From Spirochaetia bacterium (GTDB taxonomy: Bacteria > Spirochaetota > Spirochaetia > Treponematales > Breznakiellaceae): a stretch of 7,040 bases of DNA. The notes under the pieces are model-generated. The model was not told where the DNA came from, did not search any database, and worked only from the letters and a program-made list of their open reading frames with translations. The stretch is from positions 1 to 7,040 of the forward strand of contig BOAU01000093.1 of assembly GCA_026002025.1 (NCBI GenBank), given 5' to 3'. Of the stretch, positions 1 through 6,279 are shown piece by piece; the stretch's first letter is position 1, and every line of letters begins with the position of its first letter. The translations under genes were made by a program, and so were the position numbers.

Positions 1-7
1 AAGAGTG

Positions 8-36
8 TAGGCAAGTATGGGACATTGCGGTATACT
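8..36 (+). promoter_or_regulatory. Possible weak promoter before iorA
   Basis: TAGGCA (8-13) and TATACT (31-36) are separated by 17 bases, matching the sigma70 consensus at 4 of 6 and 5 of 6 positions. Initiation would fall near 43, just before ATG 47, and would exclude the ATG at 17. The window starts here, so a stronger promoter or an upstream operon gene outside the window cannot be ruled out. Confidence 0.2.
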
Positions 37-1996
37 GCTTCCTGTTATGGCCGAAGATGATTTGATTCAGCGTGAAGTAAAACTGCTCATGGGAAATGAG
101 GCCATCGCCCTGGGCGCGATCCGCGCCGGGGTCAGGGTGGTCTCCGGTTATCCCGGCACCCCTTCCACGGAGATCCTCGAAACCATCGCAAAAGAGAAAA
201 ATCCGCATGTTTACGTTGAATGGTCGGTGAACGAAAAGGCCGCCATGGAACTTGCCGCCGGGGCCGCCATGTCCGGGGCTCGCAGTCTTGTTACCATGAA
301 ACAGGTGGGCCTTAATGTCGCATCCGATCCCCTGATGAGCCTTAACTATGTGGGCGTTAAGGGCGGCCTCGTGGTTGTTGTTGCGGATGATCCCGGCCCC
401 ATTTCTTCCCAGACCGAACAGGACACCCGTCGTTTCGGCGCATTCGCCAAACTCATGGTCTTTGATCCCGCTTCTCCTATAGAAGCCTACACCATGATCG
501 CCGATGCCTTTGACTGGTCGGAAAAATACGGCCGCCCGGTTATCTTCCGGCCCACCACACGGGTCTGCCACAGTTATGCTTCGGTAGAAATACTGCCGAA
601 TATCTCGCGGAAAAACGATGAATCTGAAAAATCCCAGGGATTTGAAAAATCCCCGCGTTGGGTGATCTTTCCCGGCCTTAGCTACCGTAACCATATCCAG
701 ATTGAAAAGGATTTGATTCAGCTTGGGGACGAATTTTCCGCCTATTCCAGCAATAAACTTAGTATTACTGCGGGGAGCTCTGGTAATTCTCCCCGAAAGG
801 GAATCGCCGCAGGCGGGGTAAGCCGCGCCTATACGCACGAAGTCTTAACCAGGATAGACAGTAATACTGCATACAAGCTGCTTGAGGTGAGTACCGTTCC
901 ATTCCCCTTAAAATTGGGAAAAGAATTTCTTGATGGTCTCGACGAAGTCCTGGTAATCGAAGAACTGGACCCGGTCATCGAGGACGCGCTCATCCGTCTC
1001 TGCGGCCTCCATCACCTCAAGGTAAATATTCGCGGCAAACTTTCCGGCGATATGCCCCATGCCGGTGAAAACACCGTTGCTAATATTGTGGAAAAAGTTC
1101 GGAGTTTTTTGGGTGATGCGTCTCCCATTACTCCCAACCCTGCGGGAAGCTTCGCCGAAAGTACATCGCTCATCACTAATCCGCCTGAATTGCCGGTTCG
1201 CCCTCCGGTACTCTGCGCCGGCTGTCCCCACCGGGGCTCTTTTTTTGCCGTCAAGGAAGCGGTACGGAAAAACGGCGCAGGCAGAAAAGCGGTGTTTTCC
1301 GGAGACATTGGTTGCTATACCTTGGGAAACGCCCTGCCCCTCAATATGGTGGACACCTGCCTCTGCATGGGCGCGGGGATCACCATAGCGCAGGGCATCA
1401 ACCGGGCGGAGCCCGACACCCTAAACTTCGCCTTTATCGGTGACTCAACTTTTTTCCACACCGGTATCCCCGGCATTGTCAACGCCGTGTACAATGGGGC
1501 GGACATCATCGTGGTGATCCTTGACAACTATACCACCGCCATGACCGGCAGCCAGCCCCACCCTGGTACCGGCAAATCCGCCACGGGGTCCCCTGCGGAA
1601 AAGATCAGCATATACGATGTGGTAAAGGCCCTGGGGGTAAAAGATATTGTCCGGGCAAATCCCTTTGACAGTAAAGCTGCGGAGGATGCGGTTACCCTGA
1701 TGCTGGATAAAAAGGGTGTGCGGGTGATCCTCTTTGAAGGCCCCTGTATCGCCGTTCATGCCGGTAATGGAAAATGCAGTATTACTGTGGAACAATGTAC
1801 CGGCTGTCAGATTTGTGTAAAGAAGTTGGGCTGTCCTGCTATTTCTCTTGTACCGGCAGAAATAGATTTGGGTTCAGGCAGGCCGAAGCTGCGGGCAGTA
1901 ATTGATCCGGTGCTCTGTACCGGCTGCGGTATCTGTAAGACGGTCTGTCCTGCCGGGGCTATCGGTGATGCTGCTCCCAGGGGGGGCGCGCAATGA
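17..1996 (+). CDS. iorA: Indolepyruvate:ferredoxin oxidoreductase, alpha subunit
   Basis: This is the catalytic, thiamine-diphosphate and iron-sulfur subunit of a cytoplasmic enzyme that converts arylpyruvates plus CoA to arylacetyl-CoA and CO2 while reducing ferredoxin. Numbering from position 17, the pyrimidine-type domain opens with GYPGTPSTEIL (44-54) and contains VEWSVNEKAA (67-76). The TPP-binding domain shows CAGCPHRG (400-407), GDIGCYTLG (429-437) and the GDS...DN cofactor signature (475-504). Two C-terminal 4Fe-4S motifs follow, at Cys594/597/600/606 and Cys634/637/640/644. At 659 residues it is slightly longer than typical for the family. The start is uncertain. Position 17 has only a weak AGG five bases upstream, and the family usually begins near the LLMGNEAIA segment, so ATG 47 (or 89) is a good alternative. 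The stop overlaps the iorB start by ATGA. Identification is firm; the preferred arylpyruvate cannot be read from sequence. Confidence 0.95.
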   Translation: MGHCGILLPVMAEDDLIQREVKLLMGNEAIALGAIRAGVRVVSGYPGTPSTEILETIAKEKNPHVYVEWSVNEKAAMELAAGAAMSGARSLVTMKQVGLNVASDPLMSLNYVGVKGGLVVVVADDPGPISSQTEQDTRRFGAFAKLMVFDPASPIEAYTMIADAFDWSEKYGRPVIFRPTTRVCHSYASVEILPNISRKNDESEKSQGFEKSPRWVIFPGLSYRNHIQIEKDLIQLGDEFSAYSSNKLSITAGSSGNSPRKGIAAGGVSRAYTHEVLTRIDSNTAYKLLEVSTVPFPLKLGKEFLDGLDEVLVIEELDPVIEDALIRLCGLHHLKVNIRGKLSGDMPHAGENTVANIVEKVRSFLGDASPITPNPAGSFAESTSLITNPPELPVRPPVLCAGCPHRGSFFAVKEAVRKNGAGRKAVFSGDIGCYTLGNALPLNMVDTCLCMGAGITIAQGINRAEPDTLNFAFIGDSTFFHTGIPGIVNAVYNGADIIVVILDNYTTAMTGSQPHPGTGKSATGSPAEKISIYDVVKALGVKDIVRANPFDSKAAEDAVTLMLDKKGVRVILFEGPCIAVHAGNGKCSITVEQCTGCQICVKKLGCPAISLVPAEIDLGSGRPKLRAVIDPVLCTGCGICKTVCPAGAIGDAAPRGGAQ

Positions 1997-2604
1997 TACT
2001 GAACTGCCTTATCACCGGGGTCGGCGGACAGGGGACGGTGCTCATGTCCCGGCTTATCGGCGGCGCGGCGATCAAAGCGGGCCTGGAAGTCCGGGGCGCA
2101 GAGACCATCGGCATGGCCCAGCGCGGGGGCAGTGTGGTGAGCCATCTGCGGATGGGGGATGACGCAAATGGCATCTATTCGCCTTTGATCGCCCCTGCGG
2201 CGGCGGATATCATCATCGCCTTCGAGCCCGCCGAAGCGGTGCGGGTGCTGCCCTTCCTTGCGCCCTCGGGCGGCATGATCGTCCTTAACCGGGGTATTCC
2301 GCCGGTGACCAGCGCCTTAAGTGATAAAAAGTACGATCCTGCCGAGATGATCGCATATCTTGAAGCCGTGGGATTGGACAACGATCCCGGCCGCCTTACG
2401 GTGATTGACGGCTTGGAATTAATTGCCCGTTGCGGAAATCCCCGTGTGATCAATGTGGCGCTCCTGGGGGCGGCCCTGGCGAAGGGGCTGTTTCCTTTTA
2501 ATGCGGATGATATTGCTGCGCTTATAAAAGAGCGGCTTGCACCCAGGTTTGTGGAGATAAATCTGAATGCGTTGGAGACAGGGAGGACACTGCCATGGAA
2601 ATGA
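1993..2604 (+). CDS. iorB: Indolepyruvate:ferredoxin oxidoreductase, beta subunit
   Basis: This is the small gamma-type subunit that pairs with IorA; the family belongs to the pyruvate/ketoisovalerate oxidoreductase catalytic domain group. The 203 residues match the usual length of about 200. The N-terminus carries the family glycine motif GVGGQG (9-14), followed by AETIGMAQRGGSVVSHLR (36-53) with its diagnostic MAQRGG, and an AFEPAEAVR segment where the family normally places its conserved acidic helix. The start ATG at 1993 overlaps the iorA stop in an ATGA arrangement, behind a run of seven G residues (1980-1986) that can serve as ribosome binding site, so translation is probably coupled. 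The 3' end overlaps the start of the ligase gene by ten bases. Identification is firm because both subunits sit together in the expected order. Confidence 0.94.
   Translation: MILNCLITGVGGQGTVLMSRLIGGAAIKAGLEVRGAETIGMAQRGGSVVSHLRMGDDANGIYSPLIAPAAADIIIAFEPAEAVRVLPFLAPSGGMIVLNRGIPPVTSALSDKKYDPAEMIAYLEAVGLDNDPGRLTVIDGLELIARCGNPRVINVALLGAALAKGLFPFNADDIAALIKERLAPRFVEINLNALETGRTLPWK
2581..2586 (+). promoter_or_regulatory. Ribosome binding site of the ligase gene
   Basis: GGGAGG lies inside the last codons of iorB, eight bases before ATG 2595. A second in-frame ATG at 2601 forms an ATGA overlap with the iorB stop but is 14 bases away. The spacing therefore favours 2595. Confidence 0.7.
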
Positions 2605-3830
2605 CGGCAGACATGTTAGGTAAAATTAAGGCATCCATCACCCATGCCAGGGAAGGCGGGTTTTACGGGAAACGTTTTGCGGGGATAGAGCCCGGTGATA
2701 TAAAAAGCCGGGGGGATTTTGAAAAGCTCCCCTTTACCGAAAAGGAAGATCTGCGGGACGCTTATCCCCTGGGGCTCCTGGCGGTGGATGAAGAAAAAAT
2801 TGTCCGCATCCATTCGTCCTCGGGGACCACGGGCACCCCGGTGATCATCCCCTATACCCAAAAGGATGTGAATGACTGGGCGATTATGTTTAAGCGCTGT
2901 TACGAGACTGCGGGGATCACGAAAAAGGATAGGGTCCACATCACCCCCGGTTACGGGCTCTGGACCGCGGGGATCGGCTTTCAGCTGGGGGCGGAACTTT
3001 TGGGGGCCATGACCATTCCCATGGGACCGGGGAACACCGACAAGCAGATCAAAATGATGGAGGACCTTGGCTCCACGGTTCTTTGCGCCACCTCGTCATA
3101 CGCTTTGCTCCTTGCGGAAGAAATCGAGAAGCGGGGGGTAAAGGACAAGATACGCCTCCGCAAGGGCGTTATCGGTTCCGAGCGCTGGGGCGAAAAAATG
3201 CGGAAGCGGATCGCGGCAGAGCTGGGGGTGGAGCTCTACGACATCTACGGCCTTACGGAAATCTACGGCCCCGGCATCGGCATCAGCTGCAAATACGAAT
3301 GCGGCATGCACATGTGGACCGATTACCTTTACTACGAAGTGATCAACCCGCATACCGGCGTCCCGGTTGCCCCCGGCGAAATCGGGGAACTGGTGATCAC
3401 CACCCTCTGCAAGGAAGGGGCGCCCCTGATCCGTTACCGCACCCACGATCTTACCCGCGAAATTCCGGGCCCCTGCGAATGCGGCAGTGCCTATCCCCGG
3501 ATCGACACCCTCATCGGCCGTTCCGACGATATGATCAAAGTAAAGGGGACCATGATCTACCCCAGCCGGGTGGACGAACTTCTTTCGTCAATACCCGATG
3601 TTTCAAGCGAGTACCAGATCCAGATCGATCACCTCAACGGACGGGACATCCTCAACCTCTTTTTTGAAACACCCCTTACCGACAAGGCGGCCATGAAGGC
3701 CCTGGAAAAAACCGTGGAGGATGCGTTTAAGGAAAAGATAGGCCTCAGTCCCAAACCCATGGCGGTTGGTATGGGTGAACTGCCCCGGAGCGAAAAAAAG
3801 TCCACCCGGATTTTTGATAACCGGTATTAG
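2595..3830 (+). CDS. paaK: Phenylacetate-CoA ligase (AMP-forming, PaaK family)
   Basis: This adenylate-forming enzyme activates phenylacetate or a related arylacetate with ATP and CoA. Visible motifs are the phosphate-binding loop SSSGTTGTP (74-82), the adenine-side motif YGLTE (218-222), YRTHD (281-285) in place of the common YRTRD, the hinge GRSDDMIKVKG (308-318), and the C-terminal PRSEKKSTRIFDNR (397-410) carrying the candidate catalytic lysine near 401-402. Its 411 residues are about 20 fewer than the usual 430, missing at the N-terminus, where it begins almost directly with the helix before the LPFTEKEDLR segment. Cys232, Cys236, Cys294 and Cys296 form CxxxC and CxC pairs of the kind seen in ligases from anaerobes and could hold a metal. 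It is coupled to iorB by overlap, which fits a shared arylacetyl-CoA pool. The exact acid substrate is not determined. Confidence 0.92.
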   Translation: MEMTADMLGKIKASITHAREGGFYGKRFAGIEPGDIKSRGDFEKLPFTEKEDLRDAYPLGLLAVDEEKIVRIHSSSGTTGTPVIIPYTQKDVNDWAIMFKRCYETAGITKKDRVHITPGYGLWTAGIGFQLGAELLGAMTIPMGPGNTDKQIKMMEDLGSTVLCATSSYALLLAEEIEKRGVKDKIRLRKGVIGSERWGEKMRKRIAAELGVELYDIYGLTEIYGPGIGISCKYECGMHMWTDYLYYEVINPHTGVPVAPGEIGELVITTLCKEGAPLIRYRTHDLTREIPGPCECGSAYPRIDTLIGRSDDMIKVKGTMIYPSRVDELLSSIPDVSSEYQIQIDHLNGRDILNLFFETPLTDKAAMKALEKTVEDAFKEKIGLSPKPMAVGMGELPRSEKKSTRIFDNRY

Positions 3831-3840
3831 TGTTATGCGA

Positions 3841-3846
3841 AAGGAG
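3841..3846 (+). promoter_or_regulatory. Ribosome binding site fixing the start of the fourth operon gene
   Basis: AAGGAG stands six bases before ATG 3853. It rules against the longer in-frame starts at 3766 (inside the ligase gene) and 3835 (overlapping this site's own approach). The site fills most of the 22-base gap after the ligase stop. Confidence 0.85.
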
Positions 3847-3852
3847 ATTTGT

Positions 3853-5094
3853 ATGATAACCCAGGAAGAAAGGACAGTTCTCCGCGAACTGGCGAAACAG
3901 GTGCGGGACCTTGCGGCGGATGATATAAACCGTGAGCGGATACAGCGCAGCCGTGACATGCACAGCCTCAAGCCGGGCCGGCCCCTGGTGTGGATCGATG
4001 AAATCCCCTGGCATGAAATGAACATCGGTGACGCCCTCACCCTGCGTACAAAGTCAAAAGAAGCCCAGGATATGGAGACCTATTTCCGCCGCATACTGTA
4101 CCGGTGGAAGTACCTGCAGGCTGATATGGTGGTGGAAGACACCTACTATGTGGGTAAGTCTTTTTCCGATACCGGTAACGACCTCACCATAAAAGAGGAG
4201 ACCCTCGCCACCAGTGCGGCCAATCCCATTGTATCCCATCACTACGAGGATCAGCTCGATACTGAAGCAAAGGTTGAAGCCCTGAAGCTGCCGGTAATCA
4301 CGGCGCAGCCTGAACGTGACAAACAGAATCTCGAAGCCGCCCTGGACGTGCTTGACGGCATACTTCCGGTAAAGCTCCGGGGGCACGGGATCTACTATGC
4401 TCCCTGGGACCAGATCCCCCGGTTTCGGGGCGTGGAAAATTGCTATATGGACATGGTGAGCCGTCCTCTATTTATTCATAAAATCATCGCGAAATTTACC
4501 GAAATGTACCGTACCCGGTTTGAACAGATGGAAGCCCAGGGGCTCCTGGATTTCAACATCCCTTCCCTCCATTGTACACCCCCGTATACCAACGAACTTC
4601 CCGCTCAGGATTACGATGGCGGCAAAGTGCGGTTCAAGGATATCTGGTTCAGGGGCATGGCCCAGCTCTTTGCCTCAGCGTCCCCCGCAATGCAGGATGA
4701 ATTCGACCTCCAATACATGCGGCAGCTCATGGACAGGTGCGGCCTTTCGTACTATGGCTGCTGCGAGCCCCTGGACAAATTCATTCCCTACCTTAAAAAG
4801 GTTCCGAATATGCGTAAGATCGGTGTAAGCCCCTGGGCCAATGTCCGGTCTTCTGCCGAACAGATAGAGGGCAATTATGTGTTTGCCCGTAAGCCTAATC
4901 CTGCCAATGTTGCCAGGGACTTCAATAAGGCGGTGGTGGAGCAGGAGATCGAGGAGACCATTAAGGCCTGTATGGAAAACAAGTGTCCCTACGAATTTGT
5001 CCTTAAAGACATCAGCACGGTAAGCGGGAATCCCCAAAACCTGATAAACTGGAACAAGACGGTAAGGGAACTTATCGACCGGTACTATAGCTAA
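3853..5094 (+). CDS. URO-D/MtaA-fold protein, substrate unknown
   Basis: A 413-residue soluble protein without signal peptide or membrane segments. I place it in the uroporphyrinogen-decarboxylase/cobalamin-methyltransferase fold group by overall pattern: a long N-terminal helical region, PLVWIDEIPWHEM (44-56), GIYYAPWDQIPRFRG (179-193), FNIPSLHC (234-241), LSYYGCCEPLDK (298-309), IGVSPWANV (323-331) and FVLKDISTVSGNP (382-394). It lacks a clear copy of the His-x-Cys zinc motif of MtaA; the adjacent Cys303-Cys304 in GCCEPLDK occupy a comparable late position and are candidate metal ligands. It does not look like true HemE. It follows the ligase by 22 bases and shares the operon, which suggests a link to aromatic acid metabolism, but that is inference. 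Methyl transfer from a methoxylated or methylated compound is one possibility. Its stop codon overlaps the stop of the opposing gene. Fold assignment is moderately sure; function is unknown. Confidence 0.8.
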   Translation: MITQEERTVLRELAKQVRDLAADDINRERIQRSRDMHSLKPGRPLVWIDEIPWHEMNIGDALTLRTKSKEAQDMETYFRRILYRWKYLQADMVVEDTYYVGKSFSDTGNDLTIKEETLATSAANPIVSHHYEDQLDTEAKVEALKLPVITAQPERDKQNLEAALDVLDGILPVKLRGHGIYYAPWDQIPRFRGVENCYMDMVSRPLFIHKIIAKFTEMYRTRFEQMEAQGLLDFNIPSLHCTPPYTNELPAQDYDGGKVRFKDIWFRGMAQLFASASPAMQDEFDLQYMRQLMDRCGLSYYGCCEPLDKFIPYLKKVPNMRKIGVSPWANVRSSAEQIEGNYVFARKPNPANVARDFNKAVVEQEIEETIKACMENKCPYEFVLKDISTVSGNPQNLINWNKTVRELIDRYYS

Positions 5095-6146
5095 AGCCGT
5101 ATCAACGGTTCGCGTAGTTTGCGTATGGTTTCCAGCATTAAGATATACCGTTCAGGGCTGACATAATCGGGAATGGAATTGCCGCTCCCAATGGCAGCGC
5201 CCTGTCCTTTGGCCTGCAAGAGCTTGAACACATCGGTGGTATAGGAAACAACATCAACCGAATTTGAATCGCAGAGCACATCCGTATCAAGGCCGCCGAA
5301 ATTTCCGATCCGGTCTCCGTAATCATCGATCCACTTTGAATAGGGGGCAATTACATCTTCGTTGGAATGTTTGGCGTCTATGCCCACAGCAATAATGTCG
5401 TCCATAACATTGAAGATGCAGCCGCAGGAATGGAGCAGGAAGGGCTTCCCCGTAGCGTGAACGATACTGATGATGCGCTTATATTGGGGCAATATAAGCT
5501 CCTTGATATCCTCTGCCGCAAGGAGGGTGTTGGACTTAAAGCCCAGGTCGTCGCCGAAACGGCCGACACAGAACGCGTCCCCGAATTCTTTCAGAAAGCG
5601 GCTCCAAATGGCCGTCAGCATCTCCCCCACCTTGGCAAAAAGCGCCTTGTAGAGGTCCTCATCATCAACCTTGATATAACAGAGTTCCTGGAAACCGGTA
5701 ATGTCCTGCACACATTCAAAGATACCGTTTCCCACGCCGCCTATGCCCTTCATGCCCGCGGGCAGGGTTTCGGCAAAGGCCCGCAAGGTTTCCCGGTTGG
5801 CGTCAAAATAAAAATCCGGAATGGACGCCCAGGGATAGGCATCAAGATCCTTGCGGGTTTTGATAACCCCTTCCTGGTGACCGCCGAGGGCGCCGCTTCC
5901 CGGCATGATTTGACCGGCGCAGCATTCAAAGCTCACCGTGTCGTAGCCCGCTTCTCTGAAAAATCCGCTGAAATGGCGGAAAAATTCCTTCTTGTCCTCA
6001 AAATTTCCATTCGCAAGATCGGCAAACTTTTTGCCGGTGATTTTTTCCATAATAAGCGGGGAAACAATGTGTTCATAGAGCGGTATACGGTTGGATTTTT
6101 TATTGAGCGCGGCATTAACGATATTGTGATAATCCGGAGTAAACAT
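5091..6146 (-). CDS. URO-D/MtaA-type protein (probable methyltransferase-like)
   Basis: This 351-residue cytoplasmic protein has the features of the MtaA-like branch of the URO-D family. The N-terminal NAALNKKSNRIPLYEH (11-26) matches the family opening, GDDLGFK (198-204) follows, HSCGC (239-243) supplies the His-x-Cys zinc pair, and GSGNSIPDYVSPERY (320-334) is the usual C-terminal signature. Family members bind zinc and activate a thiol (coenzyme M in methanogens) or act in corrinoid-dependent methyl transfer; the partner here is unknown and no corrinoid protein gene is present in the window. I chose ATG 6146 because AGGAGA lies eight bases upstream and the protein then begins as the family does. 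A TTG at 6176 and an ATG at 6164 are in frame, but 6176 sits only a few bases from the predicted transcript start. It is transcribed alone from a strong promoter, convergent with the operon on the other strand. Confidence 0.87.
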   Translation of the reverse strand: MFTPDYHNIVNAALNKKSNRIPLYEHIVSPLIMEKITGKKFADLANGNFEDKKEFFRHFSGFFREAGYDTVSFECCAGQIMPGSGALGGHQEGVIKTRKDLDAYPWASIPDFYFDANRETLRAFAETLPAGMKGIGGVGNGIFECVQDITGFQELCYIKVDDEDLYKALFAKVGEMLTAIWSRFLKEFGDAFCVGRFGDDLGFKSNTLLAAEDIKELILPQYKRIISIVHATGKPFLLHSCGCIFNVMDDIIAVGIDAKHSNEDVIAPYSKWIDDYGDRIGNFGGLDTDVLCDSNSVDVVSYTTDVFKLLQAKGQGAAIGSGNSIPDYVSPERYILMLETIRKLREPLIRL

Positions 6147-6154
6147 GGCGGCGG

Positions 6155-6160
6155 TCTCCT
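6155..6160 (-). promoter_or_regulatory. Ribosome binding site choosing ATG 6146
   Basis: Read on the minus strand this is AGGAGA, eight bases before ATG 6146. No comparable site precedes the upstream in-frame TTG 6176 or ATG 6164. Confidence 0.8.
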
Positions 6161-6170
6161 GCATATATTT

Positions 6171-6215
6171 TGACAAATGTATAACAAAAGTATATTTGTC
6201 AACAGTTATTTGTCA
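6171..6215. repeat. Three-copy TGACAAAT operator-like repeat
   Basis: The octamer occurs as TGACAAAT at 6171-6178 and as its complement ATTTGTCA at 6194-6201 and 6208-6215. The first two form a perfect 8-base inverted repeat with 15 bases between arms. The last two are direct repeats 14 bases apart. Together they cover the -35 box, part of the spacer and the start of the transcript of the MtaA-type gene. This is where a repressor or activator dimer would bind. The outer copy includes the -35 hexamer, so part of that match is explained by the promoter itself. Confidence 0.5.
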
Positions 6216-6216
6216 A
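6189..6216 (-). promoter_or_regulatory. Strong sigma70-type promoter of the MtaA-type gene
   Basis: On the minus strand a perfect TTGACA (6216-6211) is followed after 16 bases by TATACT (6194-6189), matching five of six consensus bases. Initiation is expected near 6182, giving a leader of about 36 bases to ATG 6146. AT-rich DNA lies directly upstream and may act as an UP element. A competing TTGACA at 6202-6197 has no well-spaced -10 box. Confidence 0.7.
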
Positions 6217-6223
6217 TTCCCGG

Positions 6224-6239
6224 AAAATTCATGAATTTT
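6224..6239. repeat. 16-base perfect palindrome
   Basis: AAAATTCATGAATTTT reads identically on both strands. It lies eight bases upstream of the -35 box of the MtaA-type gene, in a very AT-rich stretch. It could be a protein binding site, or the composition alone may have produced it. Confidence 0.35.
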
Positions 6240-6258
6240 AAAAAATCGTAATTTTTTT
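6240..6258 (-). terminator. Weak terminator candidate after the toxin-antitoxin cassette
   Basis: On the minus strand a seven-pair stem made only of A and T surrounds a TACG loop, its 3' arm ending in six T residues, about 20 bases beyond the antitoxin stop. A pure A-U stem is weak, so termination here is doubtful and read-through into the MtaA-type gene is possible. No better hairpin exists in the 133 bases between the two genes. Confidence 0.25.
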
Positions 6259-6279
6259 GTAACTATTCAAAGGATGGTA

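Noticed and set aside
59..722. A 13-base repeat GATTTGATTCAGC at 59-71 and 710-722
   Set aside because: Both copies are in the same frame and encode DLIQ; similar codon choice for a common peptide explains it.
3083..3667. A 194-codon plus-strand open frame inside paaK
   Set aside because: Arg/Pro/His-rich composition typical of an out-of-frame GC-rich gene; paaK motifs run through the region in the other frame.
3766..3852. An N-terminal extension of the fourth operon gene by 29 residues
   Set aside because: It would overlap the paaK end by 65 bases, and AAGGAG at 3841-3846 points to ATG 3853.
5095..5110. Small hairpin AGCCGT-ATCA-ACGGTT just beyond the convergent stops, as a shared terminator
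   Set aside because: Only four firm pairs plus one G-U and one A-T, lies inside the last codons of the minus-strand gene, and no T-run follows on either strand.
3853..6146. Annotating either URO-D-fold gene as hemE (heme biosynthesis)
   Set aside because: Neither shows the HemE-type N-terminal substrate motif that I would expect, and one carries the MtaA-like HSCG zinc motif; neighbours are not heme genes.
5367..6173. A 268-codon open frame on the plus strand lying antisense over almost the whole MtaA-type gene
   Set aside because: The minus-strand frame has clear family motifs (HSCGC, GSGNSIPDY), a ribosome site and a promoter. The antisense frame has no recognisable motif and starts without a ribosome site; it is a mirror effect of codon bias.
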